From positions 508,439 to 552,518 of the forward strand of contig NZ_LR735018.1 in the NCBI RefSeq assembly GCF_900009265.2: a DNA stretch of 44,080 nucleotides. The letters are read 5' to 3'. This document shows positions 24,876 to 33,712 of the stretch, in pieces (position 1 is the stretch's first letter; every line of letters begins with the position of its first letter). The DNA comes from Planktothrix paucivesiculata PCC 9631 (lineage in GTDB: Bacteria > Cyanobacteriota > Cyanobacteriia > Cyanobacteriales > Microcoleaceae). A program made the translations under genes and the position numbers. Under the pieces are notes generated by a model. That model searched no databases, was not told where the DNA came from, and worked only from the letters and a program-made list of their open reading frames with translations.

Positions 24876-26915
24876 ATGAAAGTACGACTGAAAAAACAGA
24901 ATCGCCAGAAAGCAGGATCTGTCAATCCGACCGGAATTCAAGCAGAATCCCTGACAGATATTCGCCCCATGGACAACCACCTCACCACACCACAGAAACC
25001 CCAAACCGAAGATATAAACCATCAGCAAATACAGAAAAACCAGGGCTTTAATTTTGCGGAAATATCAATTTTTGCAGGTGGGGCGCAGGGGTTAACACCG
25101 AAAATACAGCCCAAATTTTTCGATCGCCCTGAAAATATAACCCAGCAAAGCAGTATTCCAATTATTCAACGCAAACTCAGCCCAGACCAAATCAAACACG
25201 CCAACCGGATTCGCAAAGCCAGAGGACTCGATCTTCTTCCTATCGAGGCAGCAAAGCAACTCAATAATGTCGAAGAAGCCACCGGGCCAGCCCCGGCTGC
25301 CAATCAACCCGTCGCTAATCAACAACCTACCCAAACACCTCATCAATCCGATGCGAAACGGTCAGAATCTAACTTCCAAGTTGTTCATGATTATTCAGGG
25401 ATTAAATCAACCTTTAAAGAATTGAAAAGCTGGGATAAAGTTAAAGAACAATTTAGTAGTGATCAGAAAACCATGTGGCAATTGTTTGACTTTCGCCAAT
25501 GGTATGTTGATTCATTGATTAGCGTCCTTCGTGATACCTATCCCGGTTTAATTGCCCAATCTGTCGGGAGCGCAGATCCCACCTCAGACTACGACATCAC
25601 AATTTCTACACCCGGTTCAGGAAAAGACGTGGAAGCAATCAAATGGTTTAATGCTCAAGTTCGTAAAGAATTTGGCGTTGAACCCGGCACAGTATTTGAT
25701 ACTAACTTATATGCCAAAAATTATCTGAAAGTTGAAGAAAATATTGACAATCAAGCTGCTATGGGGGAGCAAAAACCCGATCAAAACCTTGAGCAAGTCG
25801 AGGGCGAATTTGGTAAAATAGCTAGTCTTTCCCATGATATGGCAGCTTTAGTCAAACAACGGCGCTACATGAAGCAAGTTGAATGGGATAATTATGTTAA
25901 TCAAGTTGTTAACAATATTACAGATCCAGAGCAGCAAAAATTCACTCGTAATCAATATGAAGAAGCCGATTCTATTTATCAGATTGCCGCTTCTGAATTG
26001 CTAGGTGAAGTCAAGCAAGAAATCAATCAAGACGGAATGAGTGACGAGAAAAAACAAAGGATTCAAGAACACACAAAATTGGGTAAAGCAGAAGAAGAAG
26101 TTCTCAGCCAATTGCCGAATAACAAGTACAAGGATGAGATCCGCAAGCAATTATTAGGGGCAGAAGAATTACAGGCAATTACCCATGAAGATTCCGACTT
26201 AGTTCTGAAGAAAAGTAATGAGCTTTACCTCGACCGGATGGCTAAAGTTCGTCAACTTCAACAAACAATTCACAAGTTGGGGACGGGTGAACCCACAAAA
26301 GTTGAAGCGCTCAAAGCTCAAGTTCAACAAATGTTAGGAGAGGCGTACTTCTATGCCGCAGAAGCCTATCATAGTGAAGGCGCAGTTAAACATATTGTGG
26401 CGGGTGTACAGGGAGCTAAAAACCCAAACCAAAAGGCAGCAGTTATGAACTCTCTCAAACCCGAACATTTCTTACAATCTTTTAACGAGCAACTCGGAGA
26501 TTTTCTCAAAGATTTGAGTCATTATGCCAATGCCCATGATGGGAAAATTTTCTATCGTTCTTCTAAATATCTCTATCGTTTATTTTTGGCTGTGGCGGAG
26601 TTACGCCAGTACAAATTTAAGGATTTCCCCAGCCTACAAATAGAGTCTAAGACTGCCCATGAAATTGCTAAAGATATAGATAGTCAATTGGTAGCTATTC
26701 GTAAAGGCAATAAAAAATTTGACAGTGAAGATGAAAAGAATCAAGCAGCCGTTGATACAATGAAGGAGATTCTTGGGGTGCAGACTGCATCAGATTTAAA
26801 AGTCAAAATTTTAACAATGGCGCAGGAATTTAATGTCAAGGTTCGTAGTCAGATAACCGAACTATCGACTCCTGGTGAAAATACATCTAAGGACTATTTC
26901 ACAAATATCCAATAG
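24876..26915 (+). CDS. Putative eCIS cargo: leader plus nucleotidyltransferase-like domain, no DUF4157
   Basis: Residues 1-70 are the common cargo leader (LTDIRPMDN, then GFNFAEISI). A single QAK/IQR-like part follows (KIQPKFFD, IIQRKL). From about 190 on there is a different domain: VGSADPTSDYDITIS at 230-243 has the GS-x5-DxD signature of the polymerase-beta nucleotidyltransferase superfamily (Gly231, Ser232, Asp238, Asp240). Asp275 in TVFDTNLY is a plausible third metal ligand. The C-terminal 350 residues are helical. Related folds AMPylate proteins or modify RNA, so a toxin role is plausible. It lacks HELTH, so the leader alone may target it to the particle. The substrate is unknown. Confidence 0.65.
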   Translation: MKVRLKKQNRQKAGSVNPTGIQAESLTDIRPMDNHLTTPQKPQTEDINHQQIQKNQGFNFAEISIFAGGAQGLTPKIQPKFFDRPENITQQSSIPIIQRKLSPDQIKHANRIRKARGLDLLPIEAAKQLNNVEEATGPAPAANQPVANQQPTQTPHQSDAKRSESNFQVVHDYSGIKSTFKELKSWDKVKEQFSSDQKTMWQLFDFRQWYVDSLISVLRDTYPGLIAQSVGSADPTSDYDITISTPGSGKDVEAIKWFNAQVRKEFGVEPGTVFDTNLYAKNYLKVEENIDNQAAMGEQKPDQNLEQVEGEFGKIASLSHDMAALVKQRRYMKQVEWDNYVNQVVNNITDPEQQKFTRNQYEEADSIYQIAASELLGEVKQEINQDGMSDEKKQRIQEHTKLGKAEEEVLSQLPNNKYKDEIRKQLLGAEELQAITHEDSDLVLKKSNELYLDRMAKVRQLQQTIHKLGTGEPTKVEALKAQVQQMLGEAYFYAAEAYHSEGAVKHIVAGVQGAKNPNQKAAVMNSLKPEHFLQSFNEQLGDFLKDLSHYANAHDGKIFYRSSKYLYRLFLAVAELRQYKFKDFPSLQIESKTAHEIAKDIDSQLVAIRKGNKKFDSEDEKNQAAVDTMKEILGVQTASDLKVKILTMAQEFNVKVRSQITELSTPGENTSKDYFTNIQ

Positions 26916-27121
26916 CTTATTTTATTTGCTATAAGGTTCGAGACCAATTACAGCAACCGCCCAGGCGATCGTACGCGTCAAATCCTCTGATTTTTTCTGC
27001 TGATAAAACTAAAATTAGACTTAAGTATAGATTTGGTTGTCAATTTTATTGATACAATTAATAAAATTGTAACCCTCCTTGGTCAATGTATTAACCTGCA
27101 AGTAATTAATAGGGGCTGACT
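26781..27121 (+). repeat. Duplicated segment, copy A (cargo 3' end plus next 5' region)
   Basis: The last 45 codons of the nucleotidyltransferase-like gene and the following 200 bases up to the next cargo start are repeated at 29174-29479. That copy lacks about 35 bases (a CAGGCGATCGTACGCG-type stretch near 26961). The ends mark a unit of duplication comprising cargo tail plus cargo head. Confidence 0.85.
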
Positions 27122-28966
27122 ATGAAAATACAACTGAAAAAACAGAATCGCCATGAAGTAGAATCTGTAAATCAAACCGGAATTCAAGCGAAATCCCTGA
27201 CAGATATTCGCTCGATGGACAACGCCCTCGCCACACCGCAGAAACCCCAAACCGAAGATATAAACCATCAGCAAATACAGAAAAAACAGGGTTTTAATTT
27301 TGCGGAAATCCCGATTACAGGAAACACAGATGGGTCACCATCCAGAATACAACCTAAATTTAATTTATCCCTACAAAAAAAATTAACTGTCGGCGAGGCT
27401 GGGGATAAATATGAACAGGAAGCGGATCAGGTAGCCGAAAAAGTTGTACAACAAATTAATACTCCTTCTGGGGAACAGTCAACATCGGGTCAAGGAGTCC
27501 AACGTCAGGAAGGGGAAGAAGACGACCTGCAAATGAAACCTGATATTTCCTCAATTCAACGTCAGGAGGAAGAAGAAGAACTGCAAATGAAACCCGATAT
27601 TTCTGCAATTCAACGTCAGGGAGAGGAAGAAGAAATTCAAGCTAAATCAACCCAACTTGATCAGCAAGTTATGACTGGTGGAGACGCATCAACAGAATTA
27701 GAGACATCAATTCAAACTGCTAAAGGGGGTGGACAGCACTTAGATGGGGGACTGCAACGGTCGATGGGGCAAGCAATGGGGGCAGATTTTAGTGGGGTGA
27801 AAGTTCATACTGATGCTCAGTCTGATCAATTAAATCAATCAATTCAGGCTAAAGCTTTTACGACAGGACAAGATCTCTTCTTTCGGCAGGGAGCCTATGA
27901 GCCCAGTAGCCGAAGTGGACAGGAGTTAATTGCCCATGAGTTAACTCATGTTGTGCAGCAGAATGGGGGTGCTGTGCAGCGCCAACACGCCATCCAGCGA
28001 GAAGGCGAGGATGGCTTGGCATCGGCGAAAACACCTAAAGAAGAGGCTTTCGAGACCATTAACCGAAACAAAAAATATAAGGAAAGATTTGCGCAAGAAC
28101 TCCAAAAAATGGTGAAACGTGAAATCCCCGAAGGTGAAATGTCTCTCATCTGGCAAAGGTTTTCGTCGGCGATGAAACGGCATGAGATCTTGTTACCGCG
28201 CTGGAACGAGACCAATTGGGGCGAGGACTCTGAAAGAGCCAAAGCGGTGGATGTGACTGAAATACAGTTAGCCAAATTAGAAGCCTTCAGACAAGACATA
28301 CAGTTTCTGACTAAAATCGTAGAAACTGGTCAGGGTGAAAAGTTACAGGTTGATAATGTCACTTTATGGAGCAATATTAACATCGGTCGACCCGCCGCTA
28401 ACAGCCAAGAGTTAAACGAGCAAATGGGCGTATCAGGTGGTGGAACACCACTGAATCGGACAAGTATGGGCGCTTTGTTAGATCTCTTTGCTGTTGGGGC
28501 ACTTGAAGGCGGCAATGCAGATTTGAAGAACGTCAACGGCGATCTTTTACTGAACGACAACAACTCGTATATGCAGTGGGGAGGATCTTTTAACGTCTGG
28601 GCAGCCGTGAGTGCCAACTTTGCCGCTAAAGCTACTGGTGAGGTACATGTGTATGTACCTACGGGGACGGGGACGGGGTCTGTGTTTTGGACGGCTGAGT
28701 TACCCGAATTACGGAAAAATCCCTCCATCACGGGCATCTTTATTCACGAATTGAGTGGCGTTGGCAAAGGTGCGGTTGCCCAAGAAAAAGCCAAAACGAT
28801 TGATCAAATGGAATTGCAGACGATCCTCAAATCACCCGAAGCGTGGACAACTTCTACCATTAGTGGTCTAACGGTCACGGGATCTGGTGGCACAAAGGGT
28901 ATATCTGCGGGGAAATTGAAGAATATGGGCAACAAATGGAAAAGTAACGCAAAATCAAAATCCTGA
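27122..28966 (+). CDS. Putative eCIS cargo with DUF4157 core domain and unrecognised C-terminal domain
   Basis: Order: leader 1-70 (LTDIRSMDN, GFNFAEIPI), KLTVGEAGDKYEQEADQVAEKV near 90-115, and a short acidic repeat tract at 128-175. The eCIS-core DUF4157 domain at about 190-285 has MGADFSGVKVHTD and HELTH at 272-276 (zinc-protease-like HExxH). Residues 300-400 are helical. The final domain (about 430-614) contains SFNVWAAVSANFAAKATGEV and VFWTAELPELRKNPSITGI, which I cannot assign; it is the likely effector. DUF4157 proteins are commonly linked to eCIS as cargo. ATG follows GGGGCTGACT as in the sibling genes. Confidence 0.8.
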   Translation: MKIQLKKQNRHEVESVNQTGIQAKSLTDIRSMDNALATPQKPQTEDINHQQIQKKQGFNFAEIPITGNTDGSPSRIQPKFNLSLQKKLTVGEAGDKYEQEADQVAEKVVQQINTPSGEQSTSGQGVQRQEGEEDDLQMKPDISSIQRQEEEEELQMKPDISAIQRQGEEEEIQAKSTQLDQQVMTGGDASTELETSIQTAKGGGQHLDGGLQRSMGQAMGADFSGVKVHTDAQSDQLNQSIQAKAFTTGQDLFFRQGAYEPSSRSGQELIAHELTHVVQQNGGAVQRQHAIQREGEDGLASAKTPKEEAFETINRNKKYKERFAQELQKMVKREIPEGEMSLIWQRFSSAMKRHEILLPRWNETNWGEDSERAKAVDVTEIQLAKLEAFRQDIQFLTKIVETGQGEKLQVDNVTLWSNINIGRPAANSQELNEQMGVSGGGTPLNRTSMGALLDLFAVGALEGGNADLKNVNGDLLLNDNNSYMQWGGSFNVWAAVSANFAAKATGEVHVYVPTGTGTGSVFWTAELPELRKNPSITGIFIHELSGVGKGAVAQEKAKTIDQMELQTILKSPEAWTTSTISGLTVTGSGGTKGISAGKLKNMGNKWKSNAKSKS

Positions 28967-29479
28967 TCTAAAGTACGACAGCAGAAGAACGCAATGCACG
29001 CGGAACTTTTAGGCTTAAAGAAAAGAATAACCCAATCCGAGGAACAGACTCGTCTTGGACTATCTGGAGAAGGACAAAGAGGTGATGAAATTGACCCCTC
29101 AATACCCTAAAAAAGCGATACCTACAAAAAGTAAAATGAGAGCGGATTTTCGTTCATGAACATCATAGTAAAGCAGACTACATCAGATTTAAAAGTAAAA
29201 ATTTTAACAATGGCGCAAGAATTTAATGTCAAGGTTCGTAGTCAGATGACCGAACTATTGACTCCTGGTAGGAATACATCTAAGGACTATTTCAGAAATA
29301 TCCAATAGCTTATTTTATTTGCCATATTGCATCAAATCCTCTAATTTTTTCTGCTGATAAAACTAAAATTAGACTTAAGTATAGATTTGGTTGTCAATTT
29401 TATTGATAAAATTAATAAATAAAAATGTAACCCGCCTTGGTCAATGTATTAAGCTGCAAGTAATGAATGGGGGCTGACT
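28967..29479 (+). pseudogene. Gene-free stretch with relic of a cargo 3' end
   Basis: From 29174 it copies the end of the nucleotidyltransferase-like cargo gene (residues 636 to stop). The copy is still in frame from an ATG at 29156 to a stop at 29308 (50 residues, ending SKDYFRNIQ). The shared 5' region follows up to 29479. The first part (28967-29150) contains a 38-codon frame (28994-29110) that I cannot assign; it could be debris of another effector. No promoter or RNA gene is recognised. Confidence 0.7.
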
Positions 29480-31915
29480 ATGAAAATGCAACTGAAAAAA
29501 CAGAATCGCCATCAAGAAGAAACTGCCAATCAAACGGCTATTCAAGCGAAATCCCTGACAGATATTCGCCCAATGGACAACGCCCTCGCAGCGCCACAGA
29601 AACCCCAAACCGAAGACGCCAAAAATCCGCAGGTACAGAAAAAACAGGGCTTTAATTTTGCTGAAATCCCGATTTCAGGAAAGACAGAGGGGTCAGCAGC
29701 CAGAATACAACCTAAATTTAATTTATCCCTACAAAAAAAATTAACCGTCGGTCAAGCTGGGGACAAATATGAACAGGAAGCGGATAGTGTAGCGGAAAAA
29801 GTGGTCAAACAAATTAATACTCCTACTACAGAAAAAGCCACATCTTCTAAAGGAGTACAACGTCAGGAAGAAGAAGAAGTTCAAGCTAAACCTAATATTT
29901 CTGACCTTCAAAGACAAGGAGAAGAAGAAGAAGAAGTTCAAGCTAAACCTAATATTTCTGACCTTCAACGAGAAGGGGAAGAAGAGGAAGAAGTTCAAGC
30001 TAAATCTGATAGTTCTGCGATTCAACGAGAGGGAGAAGAAGAGGAAGAAGTTCAAGCTAAAGCTGATAGTTCTGCCATTCAACGAGAGGGAGAAGAAGAG
30101 GAAGAAGTTCAAGCTAAAGCTGATAGTTCTGCGATTCAACGAGAGGGAGAAGAAGAGGAAGAAGTTCAAGCTAAATCTGATAGTTCTGCAATTCAACGAG
30201 AGGGAGAAGAAGAGGAAGAAGTTCAAGCTAAAGCTGATAGTTCTGCAATTCAACGAGAAGGGGAAGAAGAGGAAGAAGTTCAAGCTAAAGCTGATAGTTC
30301 TGCAATTCAACGAGAAGGGGAAGAAGAGGAAGAAATTCAGGCTAAACCCCAAAATAAAGCCCTGGGTGGGGGTGCAGTTTCAACAGATATAGAAACAACA
30401 ATTCAAAGTGCTAAAAGTGGTGGAAGTCCCCTAGATGCGGGACTACGACGCAAGATGGGGAAAGCAATGGGGGCAGATTTTAGTGGAGTGAAAGTACATA
30501 CTGATAGTCAATCAGATAAATTAAATCGTTCCCTAAGTTCTCGTGCCTTTGCAACGGGGCCAAATTTGTTTTTTAAACGGGGAGAATATAATCCAGGAAG
30601 TCGAAGTGGACAAGAATTAATTGCCCATGAATTAACCCATGTTGTGCAGCAGGGAGCGGGGAGAGTAGATAGACCTCAACGCAAAGAAACTACAATTATG
30701 AGTAAGGTCAAAGCTGTTCAAAGAAAACCCCTAAAAGTCATGGAAATAACAACTGGGGCAAACTCAAATTCTTACCAACCTTTGCAACGTAAAGTCCTCG
30801 ATATCAGACCACTAGATGACTCAACAGTTACTACGAAGACAATAGGACAAACAAGAACAGAACAAATACAAAAGGGGATTACGACATACAACAAAATTCC
30901 TGCCGAAGATACGCAATACTCGCAGCAAGAAGAAGATCTAAAGAATCTTAACCAATTGGTGAAAGGTTGGTTAGCAGATAACCAACAATTTAACCGAGCC
31001 AAGCCTAAAAATGAGACGGACAAAAATAATAAAAAAAGATATAACGATTTAGATAGAGCTAGGGATGAACTGAATAAAGAATGGGACCGAGTTCAGACAC
31101 AAAGAAGAGAATCCGGGCAATTGAAAGGTGGGAAATCTCAACAGGATACAAAAGGAGAGCTTAAAAAATATTTTGGGGAGCAAGCTAAGGAGCAAGCTAA
31201 GGAAAAATTTGGAGATGATGCGAAGAAGAAAGCTGAGGCAGTTGGCAAGGAAACTGAGGGATTTCTTAAAGACCTTCAGAAAACTGTCCCGGGAAAAGAA
31301 AAAGCTAGCTCTCTTGCCACAGATGGTTTGACTTCAGCCATAGGCCACATACCTTTTCTGGGTTCTATAGGGAATTTATTAAAATCAATTGATAGTGTCC
31401 GCGATAATTATGCCGCTATGGAAGCACTGAATACGGCAAAATCTAATGCTGTATCAGAAGAGTTACAGGAAGCGACAAAACATGGTTATGGTAAAGTCCG
31501 GAGAAGATTTTTGGGATCGGTTGGTAATGTGGTGGGAGCTATTATTGACATTATCGGTGATCTTTTACTGGTTACGGGTGTTGGTGCTTTGGGTTCTGTG
31601 ATTATCAGCCTGGGAAGAGGGGTAATAACGTTAGTGCATGAGGCTTTCACCAAGGTGAAAGGACTCTACAAATTGTTAAAAGGCACGAAGGGCGTTCATC
31701 GGGAGGAAAGTGCTAAAAGGATCATTGAGAAGGCAAGGCTTGGGGAGCAACCCGCTTTGGAACTATTGGTTAAATTAAACCCCATGGGATACACAGACAA
31801 ACCATTAACCACGGAAACAATGTCTACGAAATTAAAGGGTGATCAAATTACCCACGAGCAATTGAATCAGTTTATTGAAAAATTAGCAGGGCAGTTGAAG
31901 TCACAAAATGGCTGA
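29480..31915 (+). CDS. Putative eCIS cargo with expanded acidic repeats, DUF4157 and hydrophobic C-terminus
   Basis: Order: leader 1-70 (LTDIRPMDN, GFNFAEIPI), KLTVGQAGDKYEQEADSVAEK, and eight to nine acidic repeats at 128-289. DUF4157 at about 300-400 has MGADFSGVKVHTDSQSD and HELTH at 383-387. A charged helical part at 480-600 follows. The C-terminal 210 residues have two hydrophobic, glycine-rich segments (LATDGLTSAIGHIPFLGSIG and GAIIDIIGDLLLVTGVGALG). These recall helical hairpins of pore-forming or membrane-inserting toxins, but I know no family match. The first 400 residues are nearly identical to the gene at 33713, while the C-termini are unrelated. An IS701 element sits 52 bp downstream. 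Confidence 0.8.
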   Translation: MKMQLKKQNRHQEETANQTAIQAKSLTDIRPMDNALAAPQKPQTEDAKNPQVQKKQGFNFAEIPISGKTEGSAARIQPKFNLSLQKKLTVGQAGDKYEQEADSVAEKVVKQINTPTTEKATSSKGVQRQEEEEVQAKPNISDLQRQGEEEEEVQAKPNISDLQREGEEEEEVQAKSDSSAIQREGEEEEEVQAKADSSAIQREGEEEEEVQAKADSSAIQREGEEEEEVQAKSDSSAIQREGEEEEEVQAKADSSAIQREGEEEEEVQAKADSSAIQREGEEEEEIQAKPQNKALGGGAVSTDIETTIQSAKSGGSPLDAGLRRKMGKAMGADFSGVKVHTDSQSDKLNRSLSSRAFATGPNLFFKRGEYNPGSRSGQELIAHELTHVVQQGAGRVDRPQRKETTIMSKVKAVQRKPLKVMEITTGANSNSYQPLQRKVLDIRPLDDSTVTTKTIGQTRTEQIQKGITTYNKIPAEDTQYSQQEEDLKNLNQLVKGWLADNQQFNRAKPKNETDKNNKKRYNDLDRARDELNKEWDRVQTQRRESGQLKGGKSQQDTKGELKKYFGEQAKEQAKEKFGDDAKKKAEAVGKETEGFLKDLQKTVPGKEKASSLATDGLTSAIGHIPFLGSIGNLLKSIDSVRDNYAAMEALNTAKSNAVSEELQEATKHGYGKVRRRFLGSVGNVVGAIIDIIGDLLLVTGVGALGSVIISLGRGVITLVHEAFTKVKGLYKLLKGTKGVHREESAKRIIEKARLGEQPALELLVKLNPMGYTDKPLTTETMSTKLKGDQITHEQLNQFIEKLAGQLKSQNG
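29861..30346 (+). repeat. In-frame 57-bp repeats encoding a 19-residue acidic unit
   Basis: Eight units plus a partial one encode REGEEEEEVQAKADSSAIQ with few changes (first two end in PNISDLQ). Copies 3-8 are almost identical at the DNA level, including GAAGAAGAGGAAGAAGTT, so the array can expand and contract by slippage without loss of frame. Confidence 0.95.
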
Positions 31916-31967
31916 TATCTGAAACACAATCAAAATATGGTGTTGATAGAGAATCATTTTCTCTTAG

Positions 31968-33337
31968 TGGGACTTAAACAAAAATAAGGAGCTAAATAGG
32001 TGATAATGATTATATAGCAAGCACATAACATTCAAGAATATTCAAGAATAACGAATGAAAGAGACAACCCCGGCAGCAATGCCCCCTTGCTTCGATAGAT
32101 GGTGTGGTCGATTTGACGATATTTTCAGCCATCAAGCGCAAAAACGGGAATTTAGGAACTATTTAGGGGGATTATTGGGAGAAAGTGAGCGAAAAAACCT
32201 GTCGCAAATGGCGAATAACGCCGTAGGAGTAACTTACCACCGATTACACCACTTTTTAACCGAAGCTCCTTGGTCAGCAATGAAACTAAATCAGCGTCGG
32301 CTGGAGGTGATGAATCAGTGTAAGCAAACCCAGATTAGTCGGGGATTTGCTCTAATTATTGATGATTCAGGACATCGAAAAAGCGGAAATTTTACCGATG
32401 GAGTCGGACGACAATACATCGGAGAAATCGGAAAAACCGACAATGGAATCGTAGCAGTAACGAGCCATCTATACGATGGCAAAAAAAGCTTACCATTAGA
32501 TATAGAATTATATCAAAAAGCCGAGTCATTACCCTTAGGAAAAGCCGACCCCGAATTTAAAAAGAAACCAGAAATAGCATTAGAATTAATAGAGAGGAGC
32601 TTAGACAGAGGATATCGACCGGGAATTGTGCTAACAGATGCCGGGTATGGAAATAACACAAGTTTTTTACAAGAGTTAGAGAAAAAAGGATTAAAATATA
32701 TAGGGGGAGTCGCCAAGAATCGAAAGGTAATCCTCAAAAAAGGGGAAGATGAAACCGAGGAAACTCGATTAGATAATTTAGCTAAATCGTTGCCCCAAGG
32801 AGCTTTTAGTGAAATTCAACTCCAACTGGAAAAACCCAAAACTGTGTGGGTAGCAACAAAAGAAATTGAATTATCAAAGTATGCAGGGAAGAAAGTAATA
32901 GCCATCGTCATGAATGCTGCTACTTTCGACCAAGCCAGTGATATTGATTATTTAATGACTAATGTTGAAGCTTCAAAAGCTACAGGAGAGTGGATAGTAA
33001 CGACCTATTCACAAAGAAATTGGATAGAAGTTTTTTACAGGGAAGCAAAGGGCTGGTTAGGGCTAAAAGAATATCAAGTCCGAGATAAAAGAAGTCTAAT
33101 CAGACATTGGATTTTGGTATTTTGTGCCTATACTTTTATTCTCTGGCATAGTTTAACTGGAGGGTTAAGACGTCGATGGGCGAACAAACCCTTAAACACA
33201 TTTGTTGATGCCCTTGAAGCCTTTCGCACAGCGATTTCTTTTCGATTTGTGGAGTGGCTCCAGGATAATAGGGATGTATTTGCAGCCTATAAAGCTAGTT
33301 TAGGCTTTGTTTGGTCTTAATTTTTGTTTAAGTCCCA
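31968..33337 (+). mobile_element. Complete IS701-family insertion sequence, 1370 bp
   Basis: The left end TGGGACTTAAACAAAAAT (from 31968) is the reverse complement of the right end that finishes at 33337. TTAG flanks both sides (31964-31967 and 33338-33341), a 4-bp target duplication that fits the YTAG preference of IS701. Joining the flanks restores continuous DNA from the cargo gene to the relic at 33362, so the insertion is recent. Confidence 0.93.
32055..33320 (+). CDS. IS701-family transposase
   Basis: The 421-residue DDE transposase of the IS4/IS701 group has the first Asp in FALIIDDSGHRKSG, the second in IVLTDAGYGNN and the Glu in NWIEVFYREAKGWLGL with the YREK-like spacing. The N-terminal DNA-binding part has RKNLSQMANNAVGVTYHRLHHF. 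It is intact with no frameshift and is probably functional. It shares no sequence with the cargo genes and occupies only the spacer between them. Confidence 0.95.
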   Translation: MKETTPAAMPPCFDRWCGRFDDIFSHQAQKREFRNYLGGLLGESERKNLSQMANNAVGVTYHRLHHFLTEAPWSAMKLNQRRLEVMNQCKQTQISRGFALIIDDSGHRKSGNFTDGVGRQYIGEIGKTDNGIVAVTSHLYDGKKSLPLDIELYQKAESLPLGKADPEFKKKPEIALELIERSLDRGYRPGIVLTDAGYGNNTSFLQELEKKGLKYIGGVAKNRKVILKKGEDETEETRLDNLAKSLPQGAFSEIQLQLEKPKTVWVATKEIELSKYAGKKVIAIVMNAATFDQASDIDYLMTNVEASKATGEWIVTTYSQRNWIEVFYREAKGWLGLKEYQVRDKRSLIRHWILVFCAYTFILWHSLTGGLRRRWANKPLNTFVDALEAFRTAISFRFVEWLQDNRDVFAAYKASLGFVWS

Positions 33338-33361
33338 TTAGTTAAAATCCCAGAAACAACC

Positions 33362-33573
33362 ATGAATACCAAAGCTGTTGTTACACCTATCAAAAAAAGT
33401 ACGCCGACTCCTATTCCCCAACTGTCACCAACGGTGGGATTAACCAGTGTGCGGCTGTTTGTGGATGAATCAACAGCTTTAATGGAGGAGGGAGGAAACC
33501 ACTAACTAGCAAAAATTAGCAGGTTCTCCTTGTCCCACACCGAAAATACGACCGGATCAGAATTTTAAAAAGA
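33362..33573 (+). pseudogene. Truncated relic of the giant DUF4157 cargo gene
   Basis: ATG 33362 starts a 47-residue frame, NTKAVVTPIKKSTPTPIPQ then LSPTVGLTSVR, nearly identical to the beginning of the giant gene at 36601. It stops at 33505. DNA similarity continues past the stop to about 33573 (AAAAATTAGCAGG and a match to the EIQRNQNI part), with substitutions and an indel. It is thus a decayed 5' fragment. Even the upstream AACAACC is shared, which shows a cargo-giant gene pair once existed here too. Confidence 0.85.
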
Positions 33574-33712
33574 AAGGAATCTTGTGGCAATCGGGGTTTA
33601 ACTGTTTTTGATTATACTGAAGTCTATTTGATTTTCAAACTTTTTTTTGATAGAATCAACTAAGGATTGATCGTTTCTAATGTATTGGGAATCAAGCAAT
33701 GGGGTCTGTACG
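33574..33712. other. Short spacer upstream of the next cargo gene
   Basis: It contains AT-rich DNA with GATTATACTGAAG and a T-run near 33640, then the partly conserved cargo 5' motif (AAGCAATGGGGTCTG). The open frame can be extended to ATG 33680, but the sibling genes all start at the equivalent of 33713. Confidence 0.5.

Noticed and set aside
29861-30346. Regular direct repeats suggesting a CRISPR array (also 43662-44080 and 34094-34408)
   Set aside because: Units of 57 or 54 bp have no unique spacers, and all are in frame and translated.
29741-30352. 203-codon minus-strand frame made of SLNFFLFF repeats
   Set aside because: It is the exact antisense of the acidic repeat tract; the GAAGAA-rich strand leaves the other strand free of stops.
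32055-33320. IS701 transposase as part of the cargo array
   Set aside because: Terminal repeats and the TTAG duplication show it is an independent later insertion.
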